This document shows, in pieces, positions 41,963 to 53,752 of a stretch of DNA of 64,000 nt. The translations under genes and the position numbers were made by a program. Location: NCBI GenBank assembly GCA_003142535.1, contig PLMQ01000014.1, forward strand, positions 31,558-95,557, written 5' to 3'. Each line of letters begins with the position of its first letter. Position 1 is the first letter of the stretch. Below the pieces are notes generated by a model that was given only the letters and a program-made list of their open reading frames with translations, did not search any database and was not told the origin of the DNA. Source of the stretch: Syntrophaceae bacterium. GTDB taxonomy: Bacteria; Desulfobacterota; Syntrophia; Syntrophales; Smithellaceae.

Positions 41963-44476
41963 TTACTTTTCATCATCTTCGACAGAAACTTCATCAACAT
42001 CTAGCGCTTCGGCGCCGTTGCCATCAGGATCATCATCCTTTCCCTCTACTTCGGGGGTTGTGCGGGCGACGCCGACCAGTTTTTCATCTGGATCCAACTC
42101 AATCAGTTTTACGCCCTGAGTCACACGGTGATTTACCGGTATTTCCTGAACTTTAAGACGAATGACTTTACCGGCATTGCTGATCAGCATAATATTCTCT
42201 TCACCTAATACTTGTAAGACACCGGAGACATTACCCACTTTGGGCACAGTTTTTAAATTGATCGTACCTTTGCCGCCGCGGGTCTGTACACGGTATTCTT
42301 CAATCGGCGTGCATTTCCCGAAACCGTTTTCGGAAACGGTTAGCATAAAAGTGCCTTCCGCCGGTATTTCTACCCCGACAACAGTATCATCATCGTCCAG
42401 ATTAATGCCGCGTACTCCGCGCGCCGTCCTGCCCATATCGCGCACGTCATCTTCCTTGAATCTGATGGACATACCGCCCTTCGTGGCTAAAAAGATATCC
42501 TGGTTGCCCATGGTCAACTGAACATCAACCAGCTCGTCGCCCTCATCAATAGAAACGGCAATTATACCACCCGAACGCGGATTGGAATAAGCAGCTAGAT
42601 CGGTTTTCTTGATAATACCTTTTTTCGTGACCATAACCACAAATTTATCAGCGGTAAATTCGCGCACCGGCAAAGTTGCGCTCACACGTTCACCGGGAGC
42701 TAAGTTCACCAGGTTGACAATAGCCTTACCTTTGGCTGCGCGTCCTGCCTGTGGTAATTGGTAAACCTTCAGCCAGTGGACTTTTCCTGTATTGGTAAAG
42801 ATAAGCAGGTAGTGGTGCGTGGAAGCGATAAAGATTTTTTCTACAAAATCTTCTTCTTTTGTTCCCATACCCATTTTCCCGCGCCCGCCGCGGTGCTGGC
42901 TCTTATAGAGACTGACGGGATTGCGCTTAATATAGCCGCTATGGGTAATATTCACCATCATGTCTTCTTCAACAATCATGTCTTCGATGTCAATATCTTC
43001 CGTGCTGGCAACAATTTCCGTGCGGCGTTCGTCACCATAACGCTCTTTTATTTCATTTAATTCATCAATAATGACTTGAAGGACTTTTTGCGGATCAGCC
43101 AATATTGAACTGAGCGCTGTTATCAATGCGGTTACTTCAGCATATTCCTCATCGATCTTCGCCCGCTCCAGTCCAGTCAGACGCTGCAGTTTCATATCCA
43201 AAATTGCTTTAGCCTGAATTTCCGACAAACTGAACTGGGCACATAACTTTATTACTGCCTCCGCAGGATTTTTTGCCGCCTTAATCACTTTGATAATTTC
43301 ATCAATATTTTTTAAGGCGATAATATATCCTTCTAAAATGTGAGCTCTTTCCTTGGCACGGGCAAGATCAAACTGCGTCCGGCGTATGACGATTTCTTTG
43401 CGGAAGATGATAAATTGTTGGATCACCTCTTTGAGATTAAAGACATGCGGACGACCATCCAATATCGCCAGCATAATGATACCGAACGATGTCTCCATTT
43501 GAGTAAATTTGTAAAGCTGGTTGAGAATGATAGCGGAATTTTCATCACGTTTCAGATCAATGACTACACGAATACCCTCTCTGTCTGATTCGTCGCGTAA
43601 ATCGGCAACACCGCTGATTTTCTTGTCGCGGACAAGCTCGGCTATTTTCTCGATGAGTGTTGCCTTGTTAACCTGATAAGGTAATTCCGTAATGATAATG
43701 CTCTCCCTGTCATTGCGGGCGTTCTTTTCAATTAGCGCCCTAGCCCTCATCCGGATAATGCCTCGTCCGGTTTTATATGCGGAAATTATTCCCTCACGGC
43801 CATTAATAAAACCCGCCGTCGGAAAATCCGGACCCGTTATATGACGCATTAATTTTTCGATGGTGATATCCTGATTTTTAATGCAGGCAATTGTGCCATT
43901 AATAATTTCGTTCAAATTGTGAGGGGGAATATTCGTAGCCATGCCTACTGCTATACCGGAAGAACCGTTAAGTAAAAGCAGCGGTATCCGGGAAGCCAAC
44001 AGCGATGGCTCCTTCAAGGTTTCATCGTAGTTAGGCACGTAATCGACCGTGTCTTTTTCCAGATCTGCCAAGACCTCCTCGGCAATGCGCGCCAAGCGGA
44101 TTTCCGTGTAACGCATAGCGGCAGGAGGATCGCCGTCAATCGAACCGAAGTTACCCTGTCCATCGATGAGCATGTAACGCAGAGAAAAATCCTGCGCCAT
44201 ACGCACCAGCGTGTCATAGATCGCCATATCGCCGTGTGGATGATACTTTCCCATGATATCGCCGACGATACGGGCAGATTTTTTGTAGGGTTTGTTGTAT
44301 CGGTTTCCCACTTCATGCATGGCGAACAAAATCCGCCGGTGCACCGGCTTCAAACCATCGCGTACATCGGGGATCGCCCGACCAATAATTACGCTCATGG
44401 CATAATCCATGTAAGATTTTTTCATTTCATCTTCTATATTCACCAATGTTTGTTTGTGGTGGATATCACGTTCCAT
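41963..44476 (-). CDS. gyrA: DNA gyrase subunit A
   Basis: GyrA is the breakage-reunion subunit of gyrase, which introduces negative supercoils. The 837-residue protein has the N-terminal catalytic part with the active tyrosine in [11 protein letters not shown] near residue 120 and the quinolone-pocket region [18 protein letters not shown] near 80. The C-terminal beta-pinwheel includes the GyrA box QRGGKG-like QTRGGKGT near residue 740 and an acidic tail rich in Asp and Glu. The position equivalent to E. coli Ser83 is Met-Ala (GDMAIYD), so the usual serine is absent. GAGGATGG precedes the ATG. It follows gyrB by 77 bases. Confidence 0.97.
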   Translation of the reverse strand: MERDIHHKQTLVNIEDEMKKSYMDYAMSVIIGRAIPDVRDGLKPVHRRILFAMHEVGNRYNKPYKKSARIVGDIMGKYHPHGDMAIYDTLVRMAQDFSLRYMLIDGQGNFGSIDGDPPAAMRYTEIRLARIAEEVLADLEKDTVDYVPNYDETLKEPSLLASRIPLLLLNGSSGIAVGMATNIPPHNLNEIINGTIACIKNQDITIEKLMRHITGPDFPTAGFINGREGIISAYKTGRGIIRMRARALIEKNARNDRESIIITELPYQVNKATLIEKIAELVRDKKISGVADLRDESDREGIRVVIDLKRDENSAIILNQLYKFTQMETSFGIIMLAILDGRPHVFNLKEVIQQFIIFRKEIVIRRTQFDLARAKERAHILEGYIIALKNIDEIIKVIKAAKNPAEAVIKLCAQFSLSEIQAKAILDMKLQRLTGLERAKIDEEYAEVTALITALSSILADPQKVLQVIIDELNEIKERYGDERRTEIVASTEDIDIEDMIVEEDMMVNITHSGYIKRNPVSLYKSQHRGGRGKMGMGTKEEDFVEKIFIASTHHYLLIFTNTGKVHWLKVYQLPQAGRAAKGKAIVNLVNLAPGERVSATLPVREFTADKFVVMVTKKGIIKKTDLAAYSNPRSGGIIAVSIDEGDELVDVQLTMGNQDIFLATKGGMSIRFKEDDVRDMGRTARGVRGINLDDDDTVVGVEIPAEGTFMLTVSENGFGKCTPIEEYRVQTRGGKGTINLKTVPKVGNVSGVLQVLGEENIMLISNAGKVIRLKVQEIPVNHRVTQGVKLIELDPDEKLVGVARTTPEVEGKDDDPDGNGAEALDVDEVSVEDDEK

Positions 44477-44553
44477 TTTGTTCCATCCTCTCTACTCTAA
44501 ATAAAAGCGGCTGTTTACAAGCCGTCTCCATTAATGGTTTGTTGTTTTATTTG

Positions 44554-46965
<2,412 letters not shown>

Positions 46966-47000
46966 TTATTTTCTCCCTGCCTGGTATTGATTATTATCTC

Positions 47001-48110
47001 TTATATTTTTAACGGCATGACAATACATAGAAAATCATCCCCTTCAGCCTTTTTAATTACCGAGGGTTTCAATCCTAGACCAACTTCCAGTAATATACTC
47101 TCATCATTAATCACCGAAATACTATCAATCAAATAATTAACATTAAAACCAACATCAACATCTTCACCACTGTAAGTAATATCTATCTCTTCCGTAGCCT
47201 CGCCCACATCCAGATTTGTTGAATTTAACGTCATTTTACCTTCAGACAAAGAAAGTATTACTCCACTGTAACGCTCTGAAGAGACGACATTCATTCTTCT
47301 TAAGGCATGCAGGAATGATTCTTTATCCAAAATAACTCCTATCCCTTTTTCAGCGGGAATTACCCTTTTATAATCAGGATAGTCGGCATCCACCAAACTT
47401 ACTTTTAAAAGAGTGTTTTCCGTTTTCACAATAAACATGTTTTTATTCAGACCAAAACCAACACTTTCATTTTCATCAATAATCCTTTTTACTTCCATTA
47501 AACCCTTGCGCGGAATAATTATCCCTTTTTCCATTTCCGGGTATGGCTCTGAAGTTTCCTGTTTTGCTAAAGCTAAACGATGGCCATCTGTTGCCACCAT
47601 TCTCAATAAATAATTTGATCCCTCTGATATCGCTTCCAGTAAAACACCATTCAGGTTTTTTCTCATCTCATCTGTGGCCATCGCAAAGGCCGTTTTACTT
47701 ATTAAATCCTTCAGAATACTTCCTTTGATATTATTAATTCTGACATCTTTTTCATCTGTTATACTGGGAAAATCATCGGCCGGCAAACCTGGTATTTTAT
47801 ATGCCGCTCTCTGACAGGTAACCTTCACCACATTATTGCTTTTACTAATATGAATTGTTTCACCTTGAATTTCCCGAACCATTTCATAGAGTTTTTTTGC
47901 GGAAAGAGTTATCTCTCCTTTTTCGATAATTTCCGCATCATAATCAGATATTAAACTAATTTCCCTATCGGTGGCAATTATCCTCAGTTTTTTATCTTCG
48001 ATTTTTAAAAGCACATTATTCAAAATAGGCATTGTTGTCTTTTTTTCGACAATTCCCAATGTTTTTTGAATACCATCAAGAAAGGTGTTCCTATTTATTT
48101 TAAACTCCAT
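47001..48110 (-). CDS. dnaN: DNA polymerase III sliding clamp, beta subunit
   Basis: This is the ring-shaped processivity clamp of DNA polymerase III. The 369-residue protein shows the three-domain beta clamp pattern, with FLDGIQKTLGIVEKKTTMPILNNVLL at the start, VATDGHRLALAK near residue 170, and the tail FLCIVMPLKI in place of the classic YVVMPMRL end. GGGGGGAAGG precedes the ATG. It lies downstream of dnaA across a 149-base AT-rich gap that holds DnaA-box-like sequences. Confidence 0.96.
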   Translation of the reverse strand: MEFKINRNTFLDGIQKTLGIVEKKTTMPILNNVLLKIEDKKLRIIATDREISLISDYDAEIIEKGEITLSAKKLYEMVREIQGETIHISKSNNVVKVTCQRAAYKIPGLPADDFPSITDEKDVRINNIKGSILKDLISKTAFAMATDEMRKNLNGVLLEAISEGSNYLLRMVATDGHRLALAKQETSEPYPEMEKGIIIPRKGLMEVKRIIDENESVGFGLNKNMFIVKTENTLLKVSLVDADYPDYKRVIPAEKGIGVILDKESFLHALRRMNVVSSERYSGVILSLSEGKMTLNSTNLDVGEATEEIDITYSGEDVDVGFNVNYLIDSISVINDESILLEVGLGLKPSVIKKAEGDDFLCIVMPLKI

Positions 48111-48259
48111 ACCTTCCCCCCTTTTATTTATTTATTTTCTTTAATATATATAAATAGAATTAGTAATAACGCCTGTTGATATGTTGATTAACTCTATTTT
48201 TGTAATTGTTTTCATATATTATCTTAGCCTCACCTGTGGAGAGGCGGTATAAAAAATTG
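48111..48259. other. AT-rich gap between dnaA and dnaN with DnaA-box-like sequences (oriC candidate)
   Basis: The gap has a very AT-rich stretch (48120-48170) next to two overlapping direct copies of a DnaA-box-like sequence, TGTTGATAT (48174-48182) and TGTTGATTA (48182-48190), each one mismatch from TGTTGATAA. TGTGGAGAG follows at 48235-48243. Unwinding-element-like DNA beside DnaA boxes next to dnaA fits a replication origin or dnaA autoregulation site. Confidence 0.4.
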
Positions 48260-49609
48260 TCAATTTCTGTTGATTAAAATATCTTCAATCTCTTGGACTA
48301 ATTTCTTTAATTTTAAATCCGTGTCTATCGCGTTTAATATTTTATTGTTGGCATAAATAACCGTCGAATGATCTCTGCCGCCAATTTTTTGGCCAATATC
48401 AGGGTAAGAATAACTTGTTAATTTTCTCGCCAGATACATAGTTATTTGCCGGGCGAGGACAAGATTTTTGTTTTTATTGTGAGCTTTGATATCGGATATT
48501 TTAATATTTAATTTCGCTCCAACGGCTTTCACTATTTCATCAATACTAATATCTTGTTTTTCGTTATGTTTAACGAGCTTACGCAAAACTTCTTTAACCA
48601 GATCGAGATCAATTTCCCGGCCGGTGAGAGAAGAATAAGCGCAGATTCTTACCAGGAAACCTTCCAACTCACGAATGTTGGATTCAACACGCGAGGCGAT
48701 GTAAGGTGCGACGGAATTCGGCAGAGTAATTTTATTTTCCTGCATTTTCTTTTCAATAATGGCTATTTTTGTTTCAATTTCCGGCGGTTGAATATCGGCA
48801 ATTAAACCCCATTCAAAACGAGACCTTAACCTTCCTTCCAGATTAGGAATATCTTTCGGGAATTTATCACTGGTAACGACAATTTGCTTGCCGGAATCAT
48901 GCAATGTATTGAAAGTGTGAAAAAATTCTTCCTGCGTCCTCTCCTTACCCGCCAGAAAGTGAATATCGTCTATAAGTAAACAACCAATATTGCGGTACTT
49001 TTCCCGAAATTTGGGCATCCGGTCATAGCGAATGGAATTAATCATTTCATTCATAAATTCTTCTGCAGATACATACATAACATTCATATCCGGGTGTGCA
49101 TAGGTTGTTAAAAGACCAATGGCATTAAGCAAATGCGTCTTTCCCAAACCGGAGCCGCCGTATATGAAAAGAGGATTATAATTTTTTGCCGGTTGCTTGG
49201 CGACGGCAACAGATGCTGCATGAGCAAACTGATTGCAAGGTCCGACGACAAACCGTTCAAAAGTATAGTTGCTATTCAACGGTAATAAATTTTTGCTTCT
49301 GACCGCTTCGGTTGCCGAGCTTTTGGAATACTCTCGAATTTTTGCTGCCGGATCCGGTCTTTTTTCTTTATCTTTGGAAAGGACAAAATCAACGTCAACT
49401 TCAATACCAACAACATTCTGCAAGGAATGCTTAATCGTCGAAAAATAATTATCTAAAAGCCAGTCTTTAAAAAATTTGTTCGGGACAGCAAGACGGACAC
49501 ACTTGTCTTCCATAGACACAATTGTGATTGGTTTTATCCAAGTATCAAAATTCTGCTTGCTCAATTTATCCTGAATAATTTTAGTAGTTTTGTCCCAGAC
49601 TGCTTCCAC
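48260..49609 (-). CDS. dnaA: Chromosomal replication initiator DnaA
   Basis: DnaA binds boxes at oriC and opens the duplex with ATP. The 449-residue protein has the N-terminal DnaB-contact domain, the AAA+ domain with Walker A GGSGLGKTHLLNAIG near residue 150, Walker B CLLIDDIHFLAGKERTQEEFFHTFN, and the C-terminal DNA-binding domain with the signature GGRDHSTVIYANNKI. The start is GTG at 49609 with AAGGG upstream. It lies directly downstream of parB, an uncommon close link of the partition and initiator genes in one transcription direction. Confidence 0.97.
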   Translation of the reverse strand: MEAVWDKTTKIIQDKLSKQNFDTWIKPITIVSMEDKCVRLAVPNKFFKDWLLDNYFSTIKHSLQNVVGIEVDVDFVLSKDKEKRPDPAAKIREYSKSSATEAVRSKNLLPLNSNYTFERFVVGPCNQFAHAASVAVAKQPAKNYNPLFIYGGSGLGKTHLLNAIGLLTTYAHPDMNVMYVSAEEFMNEMINSIRYDRMPKFREKYRNIGCLLIDDIHFLAGKERTQEEFFHTFNTLHDSGKQIVVTSDKFPKDIPNLEGRLRSRFEWGLIADIQPPEIETKIAIIEKKMQENKITLPNSVAPYIASRVESNIRELEGFLVRICAYSSLTGREIDLDLVKEVLRKLVKHNEKQDISIDEIVKAVGAKLNIKISDIKAHNKNKNLVLARQITMYLARKLTSYSYPDIGQKIGGRDHSTVIYANNKILNAIDTDLKLKKLVQEIEDILINRN

Positions 49610-49631
49610 GGTAAACCCTTTATAAACAATG

Positions 49632-49651
49632 TTATCAACAACTGTTGATAA
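49632..49651. promoter_or_regulatory. Inverted pair of DnaA boxes upstream of dnaA
   Basis: TTATCAACA (49632-49640) and TGTTGATAA (49643-49651) face each other across two bases, 23 bases before the dnaA GTG. Each is one base from the TTATCCACA consensus. They could be part of the origin or let DnaA repress its own gene. Confidence 0.6.
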
Positions 49652-49668
49652 GTTAGTAAAATTAAAAT

Positions 49669-50523
49669 TTACTGTAAATCATCAAGAATCAAACTTGCTA
49701 ACCGATTTAATTCATCCATTGACGTAAAACTAACTTCTATTGCGCCTTTTTGCGGGCTCCCTTTTATTTGTACTTTTGCCATTAGTTTTGCAGAAAATGA
49801 TTTTTCCAGATCAGCTAAAAAACGATCTCTGGCGACTGGCCTTTTCTCTATGGGCTGCTTTTTGGCATTTTGTACTAAACGTTCTGTTTCCCGTACATTT
49901 AATTCTTTTTTTAAAATTAAATCCAATATGGCCATTTGTTCTTCAGCAGTATTAAGCGACAATAAACATCGCGCATGTCCTGACGAAATTTTTTTGTCAA
50001 TCAAGGCAGTTTTTGCTTTAGCCGGCAGTTTCAAAAGTCTCACGGTATTGGCAATTGTTGAACGATCTTTGCCTACTCTTGTTGCTATTTCTTCCTGAGA
50101 CAAAGTGAATTTATCCATCAAAGTTACATAGGCATTCGCTTCTTCTAGCGGATTGAGCTCTTCGCGCTGAATATTTTCAATAAGCGACATTTCGGCAGCT
50201 TCCATATCCGATGCTTCCCGAATGACAATAGGAACGTCTTTTAAACCGGCTGCCTGTGCCGCCCGCCAGCGGCGCTCGCCGGCGATTATTTCGTATCCCT
50301 TATCATGTTTGCGGACAACGATAGGCTGAATGATACCGCTTTGTCGAATCGATGCAACAAGCTGCTTTTGATCTTCATCATTAAAATTTTTACGGGGTTG
50401 ATAACGATTCGGACGCAACTCTTCTATGCCGCAGGTAGTCTGCGGTGCTTTTTTGCCGATGTCATTGAGTAAATCCGGAAAAATGGCACCAAGGCCTTTG
50501 CCTAATGCATTTTTTTGGGCCAT
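49669..50523 (-). CDS. parB: Chromosome partitioning protein ParB
   Basis: ParB is a CTP-dependent clamp that loads at parS sites and marks the origin region for segregation. The 284-residue protein has the N-terminal ParA-contact region (KNALGKGLGAIFPDL), the CTP-binding boxes RPNRYQPRKNF and IIAGERRWRAAQAAG, the helix-turn-helix TLSQEEIATRVGKDRSTIANTVRLL, and a C-terminal dimer domain. GGGGGG precedes the ATG, which directly follows the parA stop. Its targets in this window are the parS sites at 6991 and 7805. Confidence 0.96.
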   Translation of the reverse strand: MAQKNALGKGLGAIFPDLLNDIGKKAPQTTCGIEELRPNRYQPRKNFNDEDQKQLVASIRQSGIIQPIVVRKHDKGYEIIAGERRWRAAQAAGLKDVPIVIREASDMEAAEMSLIENIQREELNPLEEANAYVTLMDKFTLSQEEIATRVGKDRSTIANTVRLLKLPAKAKTALIDKKISSGHARCLLSLNTAEEQMAILDLILKKELNVRETERLVQNAKKQPIEKRPVARDRFLADLEKSFSAKLMAKVQIKGSPQKGAIEVSFTSMDELNRLASLILDDLQ

Positions 50524-51291
50524 TTACAATCCCCCCTGAATTATTTCCTGAGCCATTTCCATATAAGCTAGAGCACCACGCGATTTAATATCGTACAGAA
50601 TGATCGGCAGCCCATGACTCGGGCTTTCCGAAAGCCGGACATTGCGCGGGATGACCGTCTTAAATACCTTGTCGCCAAAGTGATTTCTTACGTCTTCGCT
50701 GACCTTATGTGAAAGCAGGTTGCGCGGGTCAAACATTGTCAGCAAAATTCCCCCCAGAGCAAGCTGCGGGTTCAATCGGGCTTTAACTAGTTTTACAGTA
50801 TTTAATAAATATCCCAAACCCTCCAGGGCGAAATATTCGCACTGTAAAGGAATAATCAAATAATCGGCAGCCACCAGGGCGTTAACAGTCATAACACCTA
50901 ATGAGGGCGGACAGTCAATTATTATAAAATCATACTGCTTGTCGAGATCCTTTAAAATATTGCGCAGACGATTTTCTTTTTCTTCCAAACCGACAAATTC
51001 TACTTCAATGCCTATTAAATCCTGATTAGAAGGAACGATATCGAGATGCGGTATTGCCGTTTTGAAGATAACGCTTTCCAAGGGCACCTGGCCGATCATT
51101 GCATGGTATAAATTGGCTTCCTGAAAAGTATTGCGGTCAGTGCCTACGCCGCTTGTGGAATTGCCCTGAGAATCGCCGTCAATAAGCAATGTTTTTTTTT
51201 CTGCGGTAGCCAGAGAGGCAGACAGATTAATCGCGGTGGTCGTTTTGCCGACTCCTCCTTTTTGATTCGCTATGCATATAATTTTATTCAT
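50524..51291 (-). CDS. parA: Chromosome partitioning ATPase ParA
   Basis: ParA is a deviant Walker-type ATPase that forms gradients on the nucleoid and pulls ParB-bound origins apart. The 255-residue protein has the P-loop IANQKGGVGKTTTAINL (signature lysine present), the A' motif LLIDGDSQGNSTSG, and the Walker B region DFIIIDCPPSLGVMTVNAL. It is a short chromosomal-type ParA (Soj) without a DNA-binding N-terminus. The stop codon is directly followed by the parB start, so the two are coupled. Confidence 0.96.
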   Translation of the reverse strand: MNKIICIANQKGGVGKTTTAINLSASLATAEKKTLLIDGDSQGNSTSGVGTDRNTFQEANLYHAMIGQVPLESVIFKTAIPHLDIVPSNQDLIGIEVEFVGLEEKENRLRNILKDLDKQYDFIIIDCPPSLGVMTVNALVAADYLIIPLQCEYFALEGLGYLLNTVKLVKARLNPQLALGGILLTMFDPRNLLSHKVSEDVRNHFGDKVFKTVIPRNVRLSESPSHGLPIILYDIKSRGALAYMEMAQEIIQGGL

Positions 51292-51381
51292 TATTATGTT
51301 GTGCGTCTTCCGGATAATTCTTATGGAAAAACTGCCGCTACAAGTAGCATAAAAAAAACGATTTTAGAAGGGGTTTTTACC

Positions 51382-52044
51382 TTATTTTATCTTTTCTCCA
51401 ATAATAATTTTTCGCGGATTGCCTAAAAATTTATTATCTATATCATATTGAAATAATTCGGAAAAAACATACCGGCCCGCCAGCTCCGCGCCTTGCGACA
51501 ATTCTTCTTCAATGTCCCAGCCTTTTAAAGCAATAAACTTTCCTCCTTCTGCCAGAAAGAAAGCTGCGTAGGGCAGTAATTCGGGCAGTTTGAAGGCGGC
51601 ACGGGTAACGACGATATCAAAGAAACCTTGCCACTTGTTTTCTTGCATCAGATTTTCCACACGGTCATGCAGAAAAAAAGTTTGCGACAAATTGAGAATG
51701 CGCACAATATATTTTAAAAAGGACATTTTTTTGCGATTTGATTCCAGGAGATAAAGCGCGAGTTCCGGAGCTGCAATTTTTAAAGGAAGGCCGGGGAAGC
51801 CGGCACCGCAGCCGATATCAACTATTCGCGCTTGGGGCTTATCAATGAATTGCAGAGCTGTGAGCGAATCCAGAAAATGCCGGCTGACTATTTCCTTTGA
51901 TGATTTTTCTGAAATCAAATTGGTTTTGGCATTCCATAGAAGCAGCTCTTTTTGGTAAACATCACATTGAGTCAGTTGCTGCTCGTTTAGTTCAATGCCT
52001 AAATGCTGCGCGTTTTGCAAGAGTGAAAGTATTTCCTGGTCCAT
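51382..52044 (-). CDS. rsmG: 16S rRNA m7G527 methyltransferase RsmG
   Basis: RsmG (GidB) methylates G527 of 16S rRNA using SAM. The SAM-binding motif IVDIGCGAGFPGLPLKI, and the following LLESNRKKMSFLKYI, are typical, as is NLISEKSSKEIVSRHFLDSL. ATG at 52044 gives 221 residues, the family size, aligned at the start with E. coli RsmG. A longer frame back to 52215 adds 57 residues that include a 23-base sequence repeated elsewhere and is not credible. It heads the rsmG-parA-parB-dnaA block, 90 bases before parA. Confidence 0.92.
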   Translation of the reverse strand: MDQEILSLLQNAQHLGIELNEQQLTQCDVYQKELLLWNAKTNLISEKSSKEIVSRHFLDSLTALQFIDKPQARIVDIGCGAGFPGLPLKIAAPELALYLLESNRKKMSFLKYIVRILNLSQTFFLHDRVENLMQENKWQGFFDIVVTRAAFKLPELLPYAAFFLAEGGKFIALKGWDIEEELSQGAELAGRYVFSELFQYDIDNKFLGNPRKIIIGEKIK

Positions 52045-52279
52045 GATGATGGAATAACAAAAAACATCTGCCGCCGCAAACGATAAATTGGGGTCGACTG
52101 AAAGCGACTCGGCCATGAGCGACATTCCGATTTTTAATGCCACAGAGCTTCGAAAACTTATGGGCTGAATTCGGTAGCGAACGCATTCCCCGTAGCTTGC
52201 CGCGGGAAGCTTCAATATTGCTATTATCCCAAGACTCCAGCGTGTCAGGATTGATAAAAATTACTTCTTAAAGTGAATG

Positions 52280-52636
52280 TTACTTATTTTCTTTGTCCAA
52301 TTTAGTCGCAGCTTCCGTCGTAGACACTGTTTTGCTCATAAAAAACAGCTTTACAATACCCCAGGCAATCAGCAAGTAGACAAACATGGCTAAAAGTGTG
52401 GTCCATTCAAAAACACTGCCTTCGACCTTTGAGGCATCAAACACGTTGAGAAACGGCGCGGCAAAAATATAACTGACAGTATAAATAAATCTGCTAAAAC
52501 CAGCGGAAGGGTTGGCGGCAAGTAGCTTTAAGACAAATCGAAACGCCAATATCACTTCGAGGACACCCAGAATATACCAGACAACTTGGGTGCCGCGGTA
52601 TAACGGTTTAGTCGTGGGTGAGTTGTATGAGTCCAT
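52280..52636 (-). CDS. YggT-family membrane protein
   Basis: This 118-residue protein has three hydrophobic segments (about residues 18-38, 50-65 and 78-98). The YggT-like layout VLEVILAFRFVLKLLAANPSAGFSRFIYTVSYIFAAPF resembles the family repeat with its conserved proline ending. The function of the family is not settled. A GAGGTATAAA site precedes the ATG. It lies upstream of rsmG on the same strand, with 64 bases between stop and the longest rsmG frame. Confidence 0.75.
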   Translation of the reverse strand: MDSYNSPTTKPLYRGTQVVWYILGVLEVILAFRFVLKLLAANPSAGFSRFIYTVSYIFAAPFLNVFDASKVEGSVFEWTTLLAMFVYLLIAWGIVKLFFMSKTVSTTEAATKLDKENK

Positions 52637-53223
52637 ATTTTTATACCTCTTAATTATCTGTTAAATGTTTTAAGAACTAAAACTTGGTTACGATGACGAC
52701 CACCGCATATTTATTAATTATATTTAAATGTTAACATGTTAATCATTAATTTGAAAGTAAATTTTCACCGCTCAATTAAACCAAGGATAATAACTCCTTT
52801 TCTGCCCTATCGCCCGATCCTGGGCTGGAAATGATTTTTCCCGGTCATAAGTTCGAAAGTTACGCCATTTCTTTAATTCTTCCGTTGTCACCCCTATAAT
52901 TAATTTTATTTAATTTGTTACCGTCACCGCTTTGTCAATTAAATTTAATCGACCCCTGTTTCCCCTACCGCTTGTCATTCCGGCACTGTGTCGCAATAGG
53001 AGAAAACAGTTTCAAAATCGTCATACCGGCGAAAGCCGGTATCCAGAACTTCGAAAACTTATGGGCTGAATATCTGTGATATTAACTAGTAAGGTGTCCC
53101 CGGAATATCTGAACAGAGCGCTTTCTCTGATATCCAATATCCCGAAGCCATTACCGATATAGCCATATAATTATCCATACATTAGTATTGCTATTTACGT
53201 TCGATCTATGGTAAGTAATATCA
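52637..53223. other. Gap with an A/T palindrome, a hairpin repeat and a duplicated 23-mer
   Basis: This 587-base stretch has no credible gene. It holds a perfect palindrome TTAACATGTTAA at 52731-52742 near the yggT promoter and the hairpin ATACCGGC-GAAA-GCCGGTAT at 53023-53042. A 23-base sequence at 53049-53071 is identical to 52148-52170 in the rsmG leader. This marks the change from core genes to the accessory right part. Confidence 0.6.
53023..53042. repeat. Short hairpin repeat (family 3, GTCATnCC type)
   Basis: ATACCGGC pairs with GCCGGTAT around GAAA. The element reads TCATACCGG..CCGGTATCCAG, the common bacterial intergenic repeat usually seen as TCATTCCCG..CGGGAATCCAG. A relative with a different stem is at 61563. 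Confidence 0.7.
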
Positions 53224-53502
53224 ATGAATAAAACCTGTTTTGAATGGGATGATGACAAAGATAAAGAAAATCAGGTAAAGCATCATGTTCCGTTTTCACT
53301 TGCCCAGCATTCTTTTCTTGATCCTCATCGTCTCATTGTAGAAGACGTCGACCATAGCACAGAGGAATATCGATACTACTTCATTGGGCGAGTAGGTGAA
53401 GGGATTTTGACTGTCAGGTTCACATATCGGGGTGATATCATCCGCATTTATGGTACGGGATATTGGAGAAAGGGAAAGAAATTATATGAACAACAAAATT
53501 AA
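53224..53502 (+). CDS. brnT: BrnT-family ribonuclease toxin
   Basis: This 92-residue protein matches BrnT, a small RelE-fold ribonuclease toxin. It begins CFEWDDDKDKENQVKHHVPFSLAQ (family start FEWDxxKxxxNxxKHGVxFxxA), continues EEYRYYFIGRV, LTVRFTYRGDIIRIYG, and ends near KKLYEQQN. The end deviates from the usual RIISARxA-E stretch (YGTGYWRKG), where catalytic residues lie, so activity could be altered. Its stop lies inside the antitoxin gene, which begins 17 bases earlier. The pair is probably one autoregulated operon. Confidence 0.8.
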   Translation: MNKTCFEWDDDKDKENQVKHHVPFSLAQHSFLDPHRLIVEDVDHSTEEYRYYFIGRVGEGILTVRFTYRGDIIRIYGTGYWRKGKKLYEQQN

Positions 53503-53725
53503 ATATACGAGCGAAAAGATGGGAAAATTGAAAATCGTTAACGATTTTCTTCCGTCGCCTGATCAGTTAGTTTTGAAAGATGATAATGTCAAGGTGACAA
53601 TTGCTTTGAAAAAATCGAGCCTTGAATTCTTTAAAAGAGAGGCGGATAAGCATCATACTTCTTATCAAAAGATGATCAGAGAACTTGTGGATTGGTATAG
53701 TACACACCACCAAAAAAGCATCTGA
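53486..53725 (+). CDS. brnA: BrnA-type antitoxin
   Basis: This 79-residue protein has a C-terminal ribbon-helix-helix-like region (KVTIALKKSSLEFFKREADKHHTSYQKMIRELVDWY), as in BrnA antitoxins that bind BrnT and DNA. ATG at 53486 is chosen; a longer frame lies within the toxin gene. It overlaps brnT by 17 bases and follows it, the normal BrnTA order. It should neutralise BrnT and repress the operon. Confidence 0.8.
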   Translation: MNNKIKYTSEKMGKLKIVNDFLPSPDQLVLKDDNVKVTIALKKSSLEFFKREADKHHTSYQKMIRELVDWYSTHHQKSI

Positions 53726-53752
53726 TCTGCGTGGCAGGGAGATTTTTGATCC

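Noticed and set aside
52045..52215. Longer N-terminus for RsmG
   Set aside because: It has no homology to the family, no ribosome binding site, and contains a 23-base sequence duplicated outside the gene.
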